From assembly GCA_024403735.1 (NCBI GenBank), contig JAKSRG010000016.1:1-60668 (forward strand): DNA of 60,668 bases, in the 5' to 3' direction. The notes beneath the pieces are model-generated. The model was not told the origin of the DNA. It worked only from the letters and a program-made list of their open reading frames with translations, and searched no databases. Source of the DNA: Clostridia bacterium (GTDB taxonomy: Bacteria; Bacillota; Clostridia; Saccharofermentanales; Saccharofermentanaceae). This document shows, piece by piece, positions 1 through 8,037 of the stretch (positions are counted from its first letter, which is position 1; each line of letters opens with the position of its first letter). The position numbers and the translations under genes were made by a program.

Positions 1-1
1 A

Positions 2-2080
2 ATCGTTGAGTCTAAGTGCCCAGTAGGTTACACACCAGCAGCAGATATTGAGATTGAAGTTAATGCTGATAAGACTATCTCTTACACAGGTTCACTTGCA
101 GCAACAGGTAAGGGCACAACAGCACTTGGTCTCACAGTAGAGAACAAAGCAATTGATAACAGTGTTCAGATCACTAAGACATTTAGTGACGGAACAACAG
201 ATGTATCAGCAGTTGAGTTTGAGATCCACGAGGGTTCAGCAACTGGTACAGTTAAGGCAACACTTAACAGTGCAAATAGCTTTAAGTCTGGAACACTTGC
301 AGTTGGTACATATGTAATCGTTGAGTCTAAGTGCCCAGCAGGTTACACACCAGCAGCAGATATTGAGATTAAAGTTAATGCTGATAAGACAATCTCTTAT
401 ACTGGTACTCTCGCAGTTACTGGTAATGGCACAACAGCACTTGGTCTCACAGTAGAGAACAAAGCAATTGATAACAGTGTTCAGATTACTAAGACATTTA
501 GTGATGGAACAACAGATACATCAGCTGTTGAATTTGAAATCCACGAGAATGATGCAACTGGTAAGGTTGTAGATACTCTTGATAATTCAAATAGCTTTAC
601 ATCAAAGACACTTGCGGTAGGTAAGTATGTAATCGTTGAGTCTAAGAACCCAGTAGGTTACACACCTGCAGCAGATATCGAGATTGAAGTAATGGCTGAT
701 AAGACTATTGCTTACACAGGTTCACTTGTAGCAACAGGTAAGGGTACAACAGCTCTGGGTCTCACAGTTGAGAATGTTGTAGTTTACAATGAAGTAGTTG
801 TTACAAAGACATTTACTGGTGGTAAAGCTCCTGATATGACAGAAGTTGAGTTTACTGTTTACAGAGTAGAGACAACTGGTGATGTTGAAGTGATTAAGGC
901 TCCTGGTATTTCAGGTGTTACTACATTTACATTCAACTCATTCATACCTGGAGAGTATAAGATTGTTGAAACTAAGAACCCAGTAGGTTTCATTAAGGCT
1001 GATGATGTAACATTTGTAGTTAACGAAGATAGAACAATCAACTACACAGGAACTCTTACATCAACTGGTTCTGGTACAACAAAGCTTGAACTTACTATTG
1101 ATAACAAGGCTATTGATAACAGCGTAGAGATTGTAAAGACATTTGATGATAAGCTCGGTGATCTTGATGAAGTTGTTTTCGAGATTCACGAGGGAGATGA
1201 GACAGGTGTTGTTGTAGATACTCTTGACAATACTAACTCATTCACATCAGGTACTCTTGAAGCTGGTACTTATGTTATCGTTGAGTCTTCTGTACCAACA
1301 GGTTATACAAAGGCTGATAACATTGAGTTCAAGGTAAATGAGGATAAGACAATTGTTTACACAGGAACACTTGCTGCTACTGGTTCAGGAACAACTGCTC
1401 TCGTACTCGACATCGTTAACGTAGCAGAAGTTAACAGTGTAACAATCAATAAGGTATTTAGTGATGGATCAACTGATACATCCGCAGTAGAGTTTGAAAT
1501 CCATAGTGGTTCAGCTACTGGTGCTCTTATTGATACACTTAATGAAGGTAACAAGTTCCAGTCTGGTAACCTTGTACCAGGTACATACGTAATCGTTGAG
1601 ACATCTACACCAGTTGGTTATGTTGCAGTGGATAACATTACAATCACAGTTGGTGCTGATAGAAAGATTACTTATGCTGGTTCAATTGATGGTGTATTGG
1701 CAATTGCTAATAACGCTAGAGACTTCGAACTTAAGGTTACAAATACTGCAATTGATAACAGTGTTGTAATTACTAAGACATTTAGTGATGGAACAACTGA
1801 TACATCAGCAGTAGTATTTGAAATCCATGAGGGTTCAGCAACTGGTACAGTTGTTGCTACACTCAATAAGGCTAATAGCTTTACATCTGGAACTCTTGCA
1901 GTAGGTAAGTATGTAATCGTTGAGGCTAGTTGCCCATCTGGTTATACACCAGCAGGTAATATTGAGATTACAGTAAACGCTGATAAGACTATTTCTTACA
2001 GTGGTTCTGTAGAAGGCGTATCTGCTACAGCAAATAACACAACAGCATTTGCTCTTACAGTTGAAAATGAGTTGATTGTA
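2..2080 (+). repeat. Tandem coding repeats of ~315 bp (Cna-B modules)
   Basis: The codon for Ile in the motif IVE recurs at 2, 317, 632, 962, 1277, 1592 and 1916, giving periods of 315, 315, 330, 315, 315 and 324 bp. The first three units are nearly identical at the DNA level, including synonymous positions, while the later ones are diverged, which suggests recent amplification toward the 5' side. Copy number may vary between strains or be misassembled. Confidence 0.9.
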
Positions 2081-2452
2081 ACTCCTACACCAACTCCATC
2101 TCCAACTCCAACAGATACACCAAGTCCTACACCAACAGCTACACCTACACCTACAACAACTCCAACTGCAACACCAACTCCTTCACCAGACGTTGATGGT
2201 GGTGATGGTTCAGGTGCTAGTGGTTCACAGAGTGGTAATAAGCCTGATGCTTCTGGCTCAAGTTCTATTACTACTGGAATTGGTTCAGGAACTAATACTG
2301 GAACAAGCAGTAGCACTGGTACAGGAACTGGAACAGGTATCGTTTCTACTGGTGAAGAAGAGAAGAGCTACTTGGCAGTTTATATCTTGATTTCTATGGC
2401 AGTTATTACAGCTTCAGTAAAGAAAGTTGTAAGCAAGAGAAAAGAAAACTAA
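2..2452 (+). CDS. Cna-B repeat surface protein, 5'-truncated by the window edge
   Basis: The reading frame is open from base 2, so the beginning lies outside the window; the Met codon at 692 is inside a repeat (it replaces the Asn of NADKT) and is not the start. The visible 816 residues hold one partial and six complete ~105-residue modules resembling Cna protein B-type / SpaA prealbumin domains. Each has a Lys in 'ITKTF', a Glu in 'YVIVE' before 'P.GY', and an Asn in 'VEN' near the end, the three residues that form intramolecular isopeptide bonds in this fold (family knowledge). A Thr/Pro-rich linker and a Gly/Ser/Thr-rich stretch follow, then 'IVSTGEEE', a hydrophobic segment and a KKVVSKRKEN tail: the layout of a sortase signal, although LPXTG is not present. 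Probable function: cell-wall-anchored stalk or adhesin. A terminator follows. Confidence 0.85.
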   Translation: MVESKCPVGYTPAADIEIEVNADKTISYTGSLAATGKGTTALGLTVENKAIDNSVQITKTFSDGTTDVSAVEFEIHEGSATGTVKATLNSANSFKSGTLAVGTYVIVESKCPAGYTPAADIEIKVNADKTISYTGTLAVTGNGTTALGLTVENKAIDNSVQITKTFSDGTTDTSAVEFEIHENDATGKVVDTLDNSNSFTSKTLAVGKYVIVESKNPVGYTPAADIEIEVMADKTIAYTGSLVATGKGTTALGLTVENVVVYNEVVVTKTFTGGKAPDMTEVEFTVYRVETTGDVEVIKAPGISGVTTFTFNSFIPGEYKIVETKNPVGFIKADDVTFVVNEDRTINYTGTLTSTGSGTTKLELTIDNKAIDNSVEIVKTFDDKLGDLDEVVFEIHEGDETGVVVDTLDNTNSFTSGTLEAGTYVIVESSVPTGYTKADNIEFKVNEDKTIVYTGTLAATGSGTTALVLDIVNVAEVNSVTINKVFSDGSTDTSAVEFEIHSGSATGALIDTLNEGNKFQSGNLVPGTYVIVETSTPVGYVAVDNITITVGADRKITYAGSIDGVLAIANNARDFELKVTNTAIDNSVVITKTFSDGTTDTSAVVFEIHEGSATGTVVATLNKANSFTSGTLAVGKYVIVEASCPSGYTPAGNIEITVNADKTISYSGSVEGVSATANNTTAFALTVENELIVTPTPTPSPTPTDTPSPTPTATPTPTTTPTATPTPSPDVDGGDGSGASGSQSGNKPDASGSSSITTGIGSGTNTGTSSSTGTGTGTGIVSTGEEEKSYLAVYILISMAVITASVKKVVSKRKEN

Positions 2453-2485
2453 TAGATATTAACTACAACTAATTAATTAAGAATT

Positions 2486-2521
2486 CGCCCTTGTAAATTG
2501 ATTTACAAGGGCGTTTTTTTT
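2486..2521 (+). terminator. Intrinsic terminator of the surface protein gene
   Basis: Perfect 12-bp stem (arms 2486-2497 and 2502-2513) with loop TTGA, followed by eight T. Confidence 0.92.
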
Positions 2522-2556
2522 ATAATTAGCATATGTTTTTTGAAGGGTTGGTCGGT

Positions 2557-4440
2557 ATGAATATAGTTAATATTTCACGTTCTGATTTGATGTCTGTTGA
2601 AAGCCCAGGAAGATATGTTGGCGGCGAATACGGAGCGGTTATTAAAGAAAATATTATTCAGGAATTGGAGACTACAGGTAAGTGTAGTGCTGTAAGAGCA
2701 GCATTTTGTTTTCCAGATGTATATGAAATTGGCATGAGTAATCTTGCTATGCAAATTTTGTATAAGTGTCTTAATGATCAGGATTACTGTTATTGTGAGC
2801 GCGTTTTCTCTCCTTGGATTGATATGGATAAGGTAATGCGTGAAAAGGGCTATGAATTGTATTCGATGGAGACTAAATCTCCTATCAAGGATTTCGACAT
2901 TGTAGCATTTACTCTTGGTTATGAGATGTGTTATACAAATGTGCTTCAGATGCTTGATTTGGGTAATATTCCTTTCCGTGCAAGCGACCGAAAAGAGACT
3001 GATCCGATTGTTATATGTGGTGGACCATGCGCATATAATATTGAGCCAATGGCTGATTTCTTTGATGCTGTTTTGCTTGGTGAAGGCGAAGAGTGTATCG
3101 TTGAAGTTGCTAGTGTAGTAAAGGCATATAAGGATGCTGGAAAGAAAAGTAAACATGATTTGCTTATTGAATTAGCAAAGATACCAGGTGTTTATATTCC
3201 TGCGTTCTATGAAGCTCAGTATGAAGGCAATAAGTATGTTGGATTGAAGAAATTAGAGGAGAGCGCTCCTGATACAATTCTTAAGCGTATTATCACTGAT
3301 TTGGATAACGTATCTTATCCAACAAATCCAATTGTTCCTAATATTCGTATTATTCATGATAGGGCATATCTTGAGTTGTTTAGAGGTTGTATAAGAGGTT
3401 GTAGATTCTGCCAGGCTGGATTTATTTGTAGACCAGTTAGAGAGAAGTCTCCTGAGACTTTGTGTAGACAAGGTATCGAGATTGAACGTAATTCTGGTTA
3501 CGATGAACTTGGTATCTTATCTTTGTCATCTAGTGATTATACAGGCCTTAAGGAATTAACAGATGGGTTGCTAGCGGCGTTCGAAGGCCATCATTCTAGT
3601 TTGTCTTTGCCTTCTTTGCGTATCGATAACTTTGCTCTTGATTTGATGGAGAAGGTATCTCAGACACGTAAGTCAGGTCTTACTTTTGCTCCTGAAGCGG
3701 GTACGCAGAGATTAAGAGATGTAATTAATAAAGGTATCTGTGAAGAAGATATTATGAAGTCTTTGAGACTGGCATTTGCTGGTGGTTGGAGTACTGTAAA
3801 ACTATATTTTATGCTCGGCCTTCCAACTGAAACTATGGAAGATGTAGAAGGTATTGCTAATCTTGCTCATAAGATTGAAAATCTCTATTATGAGGTAGCT
3901 AGAGAGGTTGGTTTTAAGCCTAGAAAACCAGAGATTACTGTATCTACTTCTATGTATATTCCAAAGCCATTCACACCATTCCAGTGGGAGAAGCAGTGTA
4001 CTAAGGAAGAGTTCCTTGAAAAGCAAGGACACTTAAGAGATTTGCTTAGAAAATCTAGAAATATTAAGTATATTTGGCACGATGTTGAGTCTTCATTGTG
4101 GGAGGTTATTCTTGCAAGAGGAGACAGAAGACTTTGCTCAGTTATTCTCGATGGTTATAAGAAGGGTTGCTTCTATGATGCTTGGGATGACAAGTTTAAG
4201 TTTGATGTCTGGATGGAGACACTCAATGAGCATGGATTAACATGGGAAATGTTTGCACGTGAGTTTGATGTTGATGAAGCTTTGCCATGGGGTCATATTG
4301 ATGTAGGTGTAACTACAAAGTTCCTTAAAAAGGAACGAGAGAAGGCATATGAGGAGACTATTACTCCACCATGCAGAACTAAGTGTTCAGCATGTGGTGC
4401 ACAGTGTTTTAAGGTAGGTGAGTGTTATGCTTCAAAATGA
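2557..4440 (+). CDS. TIGR03960-type B12-binding-domain radical SAM protein
   Basis: 627-residue protein with an N-terminal cobalamin-binding-like domain ('FPDVYEIGMSN', 'GGPCAYNIEPM') and a radical SAM core whose cluster motif GCIRGCRFCQAG places cysteines at 278, 282 and 285. The C-terminal end is Cys-rich (CRTKCSACGAQC). It resembles the TIGR03960 family, whose reaction is not established. An ATG at 2533 is in frame, but GAAGGG at 2542-2547 is correctly spaced only for the ATG at 2557, and family members begin close to the 'RYVGGEY' motif, so 2557 was chosen. The next gene overlaps its 3' end and is the usual companion of this family, so the two probably form a two-component enzyme. Confidence 0.88.
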   Translation: MNIVNISRSDLMSVESPGRYVGGEYGAVIKENIIQELETTGKCSAVRAAFCFPDVYEIGMSNLAMQILYKCLNDQDYCYCERVFSPWIDMDKVMREKGYELYSMETKSPIKDFDIVAFTLGYEMCYTNVLQMLDLGNIPFRASDRKETDPIVICGGPCAYNIEPMADFFDAVLLGEGEECIVEVASVVKAYKDAGKKSKHDLLIELAKIPGVYIPAFYEAQYEGNKYVGLKKLEESAPDTILKRIITDLDNVSYPTNPIVPNIRIIHDRAYLELFRGCIRGCRFCQAGFICRPVREKSPETLCRQGIEIERNSGYDELGILSLSSSDYTGLKELTDGLLAAFEGHHSSLSLPSLRIDNFALDLMEKVSQTRKSGLTFAPEAGTQRLRDVINKGICEEDIMKSLRLAFAGGWSTVKLYFMLGLPTETMEDVEGIANLAHKIENLYYEVAREVGFKPRKPEITVSTSMYIPKPFTPFQWEKQCTKEEFLEKQGHLRDLLRKSRNIKYIWHDVESSLWEVILARGDRRLCSVILDGYKKGCFYDAWDDKFKFDVWMETLNEHGLTWEMFAREFDVDEALPWGHIDVGVTTKFLKKEREKAYEETITPPCRTKCSACGAQCFKVGECYASK

Positions 4441-5155
4441 ACGTAATTTATCAATGGTAACTTTGAAACATCAGACCGAGTATGTTTGCAGATGTCTTTT
4501 CGAGAGAGTAGGAGATGCTTCATTTGTTGGTCATTTGGATTTGATGCATACATTTGATAGAGCTATTAGACGAGCTGGTCTTCCTATTCTTTACAGTCAG
4601 GGATATAATCCACGTCCTATGATGGTGTTCGCACTTCCTTTAGGTGTAGGTATTGATACATTAGGCGATTATGTAGATATCTCAATGAGTAGAGAAGTTG
4701 ATGTTAATGAACTGATGGAAAAGGTTAATCCATTCTTGCCAAAGGGCGTAAAGCTATATGGTGGTATTAATATTGATGAACCTAAGAATTCACTAATGAG
4801 TGTTGTTACTATCGCTAAGTATAGATTTACAGCACCTGAGATCAAATCGAAAATGAGAAACCTTGTAACTCGCGATGAACTTAGAGTTACAAAGAAATCA
4901 AAGGGTAAGCTTGTTGAAACAGATATTAGACCATTATTTATATGTGAAGTACCTGATAATGAAACTTCAGAGGATGTTTTCGAGTGCTTCGTATATGCTG
5001 GTTCATCGAAGAACCTTAGACCAGATGTATTCTTGAATGCTCTGTGTGAGTATGAAGGATATGATAGGGAGATAGCTGCTAATTGTCTCGTTACAAGATT
5101 AGGTCTATATGGTGGCGAATACCCTGAATTGAAAGATATTAAGGGTTTACTTTGA
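4427..5155 (+). CDS. TIGR03936 / DUF2344 radical-SAM-associated protein
   Basis: 242 residues; the segment around 'FVGHLDLMHTFDRAIRRAG' and 'SQGYNPRPMMVFALPLGVG' is typical of DUF2344, a domain found next to or fused with TIGR03960 radical SAM proteins and with unknown chemistry. It starts 14 bases inside the upstream gene, with AAGGTAGG at 4411-4418 spaced 8 nt from the ATG at 4427; an in-frame GTG at 4418 lies inside that site and is unlikely. The overlap implies translational coupling. The C-terminal half beyond residue ~150 has no motif I recognise. Confidence 0.85.
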   Translation: MLQNERNLSMVTLKHQTEYVCRCLFERVGDASFVGHLDLMHTFDRAIRRAGLPILYSQGYNPRPMMVFALPLGVGIDTLGDYVDISMSREVDVNELMEKVNPFLPKGVKLYGGINIDEPKNSLMSVVTIAKYRFTAPEIKSKMRNLVTRDELRVTKKSKGKLVETDIRPLFICEVPDNETSEDVFECFVYAGSSKNLRPDVFLNALCEYEGYDREIAANCLVTRLGLYGGEYPELKDIKGLL

Positions 5156-5179
5156 TTTACAAGATAAATGTCGTATAAT
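5152..5179 (+). promoter_or_regulatory. Predicted sigma-A promoter of the MarR/ACP operon
   Basis: TTGATT (5152-5157), 16-bp spacer, TATAAT (5174-5179), 42 nt upstream of the ATG at 5221. TTTGATTTACAAG over the -35 is a partial match to a FabT-type dyad, so autoregulation is possible. Confidence 0.6.
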
Positions 5180-5220
5180 ATTTGTGCTTTTGTGCAAGAT
5201 TTTGGATAGGGGGAAGTATT

Positions 5221-5742
5221 ATGCCAGTCGAAGAACATGAGTTCGCTGAACGCTTGCTTAGTATTTATGAGAATGTTCTTCTTACAGAAGAGCAGGCTTT
5301 ATCAAAGGGATACTTCTCAGATTTATCGAATGCAGAAATGCATACTCTTGATGCAATTGGACCTTATGAGGCTAGAACTATGACTGAGACTGCTACTAAT
5401 CTAGGTATTACAACAGGTACTCTTACAGTTGCTATTGACCGACTAGTTAAGAAGGGATATGTAGTTCGTAAGAGAGACGAGGTTGATCGCCGAGTAGTAA
5501 GAATTAGCCTAACTAAGAACGGTAAATTAGCTAGTAGAATTCATAATAAGTTCCACACAGTCCTTGCAAAGAGAATACTTGAACCGTACACACCTGAGGA
5601 GCAGGAATTGCTTATGCGAATGGTGACGGATATAGATAGTTACATTGAATCACAGAAACAGAGATATGGTAGTTCGGATTCAATTAGAAAAACAGCTAAG
5701 AGTGTGGCTTCAGATAGCCGAAGGAGAGACGACAATGGATGA
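5221..5742 (+). CDS. MarR-family regulator, FabT-like
   Basis: 173 residues with a MarR winged helix: recognition-helix region 'TATNLGITTGTLTVAIDRLVKKGYV' spans about residues 58-82, followed by the wing 'RKRDEVDRRVVRISLT'. The start is the ATG at 5221 preceded by TAGGGGGAAG; an in-frame GTG further up has no ribosome site. It overlaps an acyl carrier protein gene by 8 bases and sits in a block of acyl-lipid genes, the setting of FabT, the MarR repressor of fatty acid synthesis whose corepressor is acyl-ACP. A FabT-type box lies ahead of the acyl-CoA synthetase at 8038. The FabT assignment is therefore context-based; the MarR assignment is firm. Confidence 0.85.
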   Translation: MPVEEHEFAERLLSIYENVLLTEEQALSKGYFSDLSNAEMHTLDAIGPYEARTMTETATNLGITTGTLTVAIDRLVKKGYVVRKRDEVDRRVVRISLTKNGKLASRIHNKFHTVLAKRILEPYTPEEQELLMRMVTDIDSYIESQKQRYGSSDSIRKTAKSVASDSRRRDDNG

Positions 5743-6052
5743 CAGCAATGCGGATCCTCGAGAACGTATGAACAATGAAGAAGAGTTAGATGAGATTAAG
5801 ATGAAGGATTTGATCCTTGATGACTTAGTTAAGATGCTAACAGATATGCTCGATATTTCACCAGTAGATATCACACCAGATTTGAGAATTTTTGACGATT
5901 TGGATATTGATTCACTGCAGTTATATGAGTTGGTTGTTGATTTAGAGGAAGTTTATAGCATCAGAATGCCAGATGAGGCGTTGGATGGTGTTAAGACTGT
6001 AGACGATGTTGTTGATTTAGTATATAGATTATCTGCACAGACTGAACATTAA
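5735..6052 (+). CDS. Acyl carrier protein (stand-alone)
   Basis: 105 residues; helix II motif 'DDLDIDSLQLYELV' carries the 4'-phosphopantetheine attachment Ser60. The ~25-residue acidic, charged N-terminal extension makes it longer than the usual 75-80-residue AcpP. It starts at ATG 5735 with AAGGAGAG, inside the regulator gene, so the two are co-translated. No fabF, fabD or other elongation genes are adjacent, so this could be a second ACP devoted to the regulator, to PlsC-type acyl transfer, or to another acyl pathway, rather than the main fatty-acid synthase carrier. Confidence 0.87.
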   Translation: MDDSNADPRERMNNEEELDEIKMKDLILDDLVKMLTDMLDISPVDITPDLRIFDDLDIDSLQLYELVVDLEEVYSIRMPDEALDGVKTVDDVVDLVYRLSAQTEH

Positions 6053-6086
6053 TAGCAACTAGGTTGATAGGAAGAGGATTTGAGAT

Positions 6087-7070
6087 ATGCGTTACCTGTT
6101 TATTATTAACAGTATATGTGATCCCAAGAAACTGCATAAGCTTGAGAATGCTATAGCAGCCTTGGACGAGAATACGCGTGCTCTCATCGAACTTCGTTAT
6201 ACTCAGTATGCTGGTCATGCTATGGAGATTGCTACAGAGATTAGTGACTTGTATGATGAGAAAGTTACAATAGTAGCTTGTGGTGGAGATGGTACTGTTC
6301 ATGAGGTAGTTAACGGTATGGCATATCGTTCAACTCCTTTAGTTGTAATCCCACTTGGAACTAGTAATGATTTTGCTAGATCTGTTCTTCCAGCACACAT
6401 CTTTAATAATCCTACTAAGATTGTCAGTATGCTTAAGGAGATTAAGATTGTTCCTATCGATTTGATTCGTATTGATAGTTATGATGTGCTGGGTAATCAC
6501 TTGCCAATGTGGTCTGAGTTTTGTGTGAATGTAGCTTCAATCGGTATTGATACGCAGGCATTACTAGACGCAGACGAGGTTTTAGCTAAGAAGCGTAAGC
6601 AGAGTTACGCTAGTAAGACTGGTATTTATTTCAAGAGTGTACTTAAGTTATTAAAGCTAAGATCTTATAGGCTTGATTATAATTTAGAATTAGTTGATTC
6701 TGATGTTAATGAAATATCAGAGAACGAGAAGTTTCTTACTATCAGCATTTGTAATGGAAAATATTATGGCGCAGGTTTTTGTCCTGCTCCTAATGCAAAG
6801 ATGGATGATGGTGTTCTCGATATTTGCGCAGTAGAAAAGCTTACATGGTGGAAGTCGATAAAGACACTATTCAAGTATAAGAATGGAAGACATATTGGTT
6901 GTCAGGGAGTAAGAGTTTTTAAGGCAACTAGTGGTATTATCACATGTAAGGATAATTCATTTCAGCTTCTAGGTAATTGTGACACAAAGATATTCCATGG
7001 ACATAGAATTAGATTTGAAGTATTCCCTGAAGCATTAAATGTTGGAATTGTTCCAAATGAAAAGGTCTGA
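6087..7070 (+). CDS. Diacylglycerol/sphingosine-kinase-like lipid kinase (YegS/DgkB type)
   Basis: 327 residues. The nucleotide-binding motif CGGDGTVHEVVNG has GGDGT at 66-70, followed by 'PLGTSNDFAR' and a C-terminal beta domain, the order seen in YegS/DgkB/BmrU kinases that phosphorylate diacylglycerol or related lipids at the membrane. It lies 34 nt after the ACP gene and probably shares its transcript; its stop codon lies inside the terminator. Product would be phosphatidic acid for recycling of lipid-anchor by-products, consistent with PlsC nearby. Substrate is inferred, not visible. Confidence 0.85.
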   Translation: MRYLFIINSICDPKKLHKLENAIAALDENTRALIELRYTQYAGHAMEIATEISDLYDEKVTIVACGGDGTVHEVVNGMAYRSTPLVVIPLGTSNDFARSVLPAHIFNNPTKIVSMLKEIKIVPIDLIRIDSYDVLGNHLPMWSEFCVNVASIGIDTQALLDADEVLAKKRKQSYASKTGIYFKSVLKLLKLRSYRLDYNLELVDSDVNEISENEKFLTISICNGKYYGAGFCPAPNAKMDDGVLDICAVEKLTWWKSIKTLFKYKNGRHIGCQGVRVFKATSGIITCKDNSFQLLGNCDTKIFHGHRIRFEVFPEALNVGIVPNEKV

Positions 7071-7089
7071 GAAATCTCAGACCTTTTTT
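7061..7089 (+). terminator. Intrinsic terminator overlapping the lipid kinase stop codon
   Basis: 11-bp stem around the loop AAAT (7072-7075) with six T after it; the kinase stop codon 7068-7070 is in the 5' arm. It also separates the convergent plsC gene, though its reverse-strand T-tract is short. Confidence 0.85.
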
Positions 7090-7098
7090 GATGTTTGT

Positions 7099-7803
7099 TT
7101 AAATCTCACACTTCTCAGGATCGAAGTACTTGTTGTACATATCCTGCATCCAATTCTGAAGGTGTGCAGTCATCTTATGAGCATCATTATCAAAATCTTT
7201 ACCATAGATTGGTTCGCCAACAATAATTCTCATCTTCTTGCGCTTCATAAAACCTTTGAATGGCTTCATTTTCTTTGACTGTCTAGGCCATACCTGGTAA
7301 GCACCAGAGATGAATACAGGAACCAAAGGAACATTAGCCTTAATTGCTAGGTAACAAGCGCCATCTTTCAATTCGCCAATCTCACCAGTAGCTGATCTAG
7401 TACCTTCAGGGAAGACGAGGCAAATATCACCTTTTTCAACTTCCTTCTTAGCCTTGATAAGACCTCTAACAGGATTACCATAACGATCAACTGCAATCGC
7501 ACGACCAACCTTCATGATAAGTCTACCAATTCTACCGTGATCAGTCTCAAGGTCAGCACCTGCAAGACAACACATCTTCTTAAAATGTCCACGAGGGAGA
7601 TACTTTGCAATCCAAACACCATCAGGATATGACTGGTGGTTAGATGCGATAACATATGGGTTCTGCTTTGGAAAGTTCTGTCTATTGATACACTTGATGT
7701 TGATTACAACTGAAGTGTAGAGTAAGAAGAAAAACTTCGCAGCATTTCCTATAAATCCACGTTTGGTTGGATACTTTTTATCTAAAGCCTCTTTATCTGC
7801 CAT
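7099..7803 (-). CDS. plsC: 1-acyl-sn-glycerol-3-phosphate acyltransferase (PlsC)
   Basis: 234 residues with the PlsC catalytic motifs NHQSYPD (His56 and Asp61, the HX4D pair) and FPEGTR (131-136). A hydrophobic N-terminal segment (FFFLLYTSVVINI) would associate it with the membrane. It transfers an acyl chain to the sn-2 position of lysophosphatidate, giving phosphatidate. AGGAG lies 6 nt before the ATG. It is convergent with the lipid kinase and divergent from the acyl-CoA synthetase, sharing a 234-bp control region that holds a large inverted repeat and a FabT-type box. Confidence 0.92.
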   Translation of the reverse strand: MADKEALDKKYPTKRGFIGNAAKFFFLLYTSVVINIKCINRQNFPKQNPYVIASNHQSYPDGVWIAKYLPRGHFKKMCCLAGADLETDHGRIGRLIMKVGRAIAVDRYGNPVRGLIKAKKEVEKGDICLVFPEGTRSATGEIGELKDGACYLAIKANVPLVPVFISGAYQVWPRQSKKMKPFKGFMKRKKMRIIVGEPIYGKDFDNDAHKMTAHLQNWMQDMYNKYFDPEKCEI

Positions 7804-7841
7804 AATTCACTCCTACATAATATATGTATCGTATTCATTTT

Positions 7842-7883
7842 AATAATAACTAAAATATTTGCAACCATATTTTAGTTATTATT
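7842..7883. repeat. Perfect 17-bp inverted repeat between plsC and the acyl-CoA synthetase gene
   Basis: Arms 7842-7858 and 7867-7883 are exact reverse complements (AATAATAACTAAAATAT and its complement) around an 8-nt loop. There is no T-tract suited to termination. It lies 39-80 bp upstream of plsC and may be an operator or a hairpin in the plsC leader. Confidence 0.75.
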
Positions 7884-7936
7884 GAGGCAGTTCATTGACG
7901 ATTTTACAAAAATAAAATACTTTTGCGCAAAACAAT

Positions 7937-7949
7937 TTTGATTATCAAA
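7937..7949. promoter_or_regulatory. FabT-type operator upstream of the acyl-CoA synthetase
   Basis: TTTGATTATCAAA, arms TTTGA/TCAAA around TTA, matches the FabT consensus described in streptococci (from memory). It lies 89 bp before the ATG at 8038 and about 2.7 kb from the MarR gene that could bind it. Confidence 0.65.
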
Positions 7950-8037
7950 CTTTTTTGGTTAAAAATATAGACTATTCAAAACGATAATGCTATATTCATA
8001 ACGAAATACCATTTCTTGTTTTTTGTGGAGGTATTAG

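Noticed and set aside
1996..2316. Minus-strand ORF rich in Val and Gly
   Set aside because: It is the antisense reading of the Thr/Pro-coding repeat region and has no start signal.
692..2452. Surface protein starting at the Met codon at 692
   Set aside because: The frame is open to the window edge and the Met replaces the Asn of a repeated NADKT motif; no ribosome binding site precedes it.
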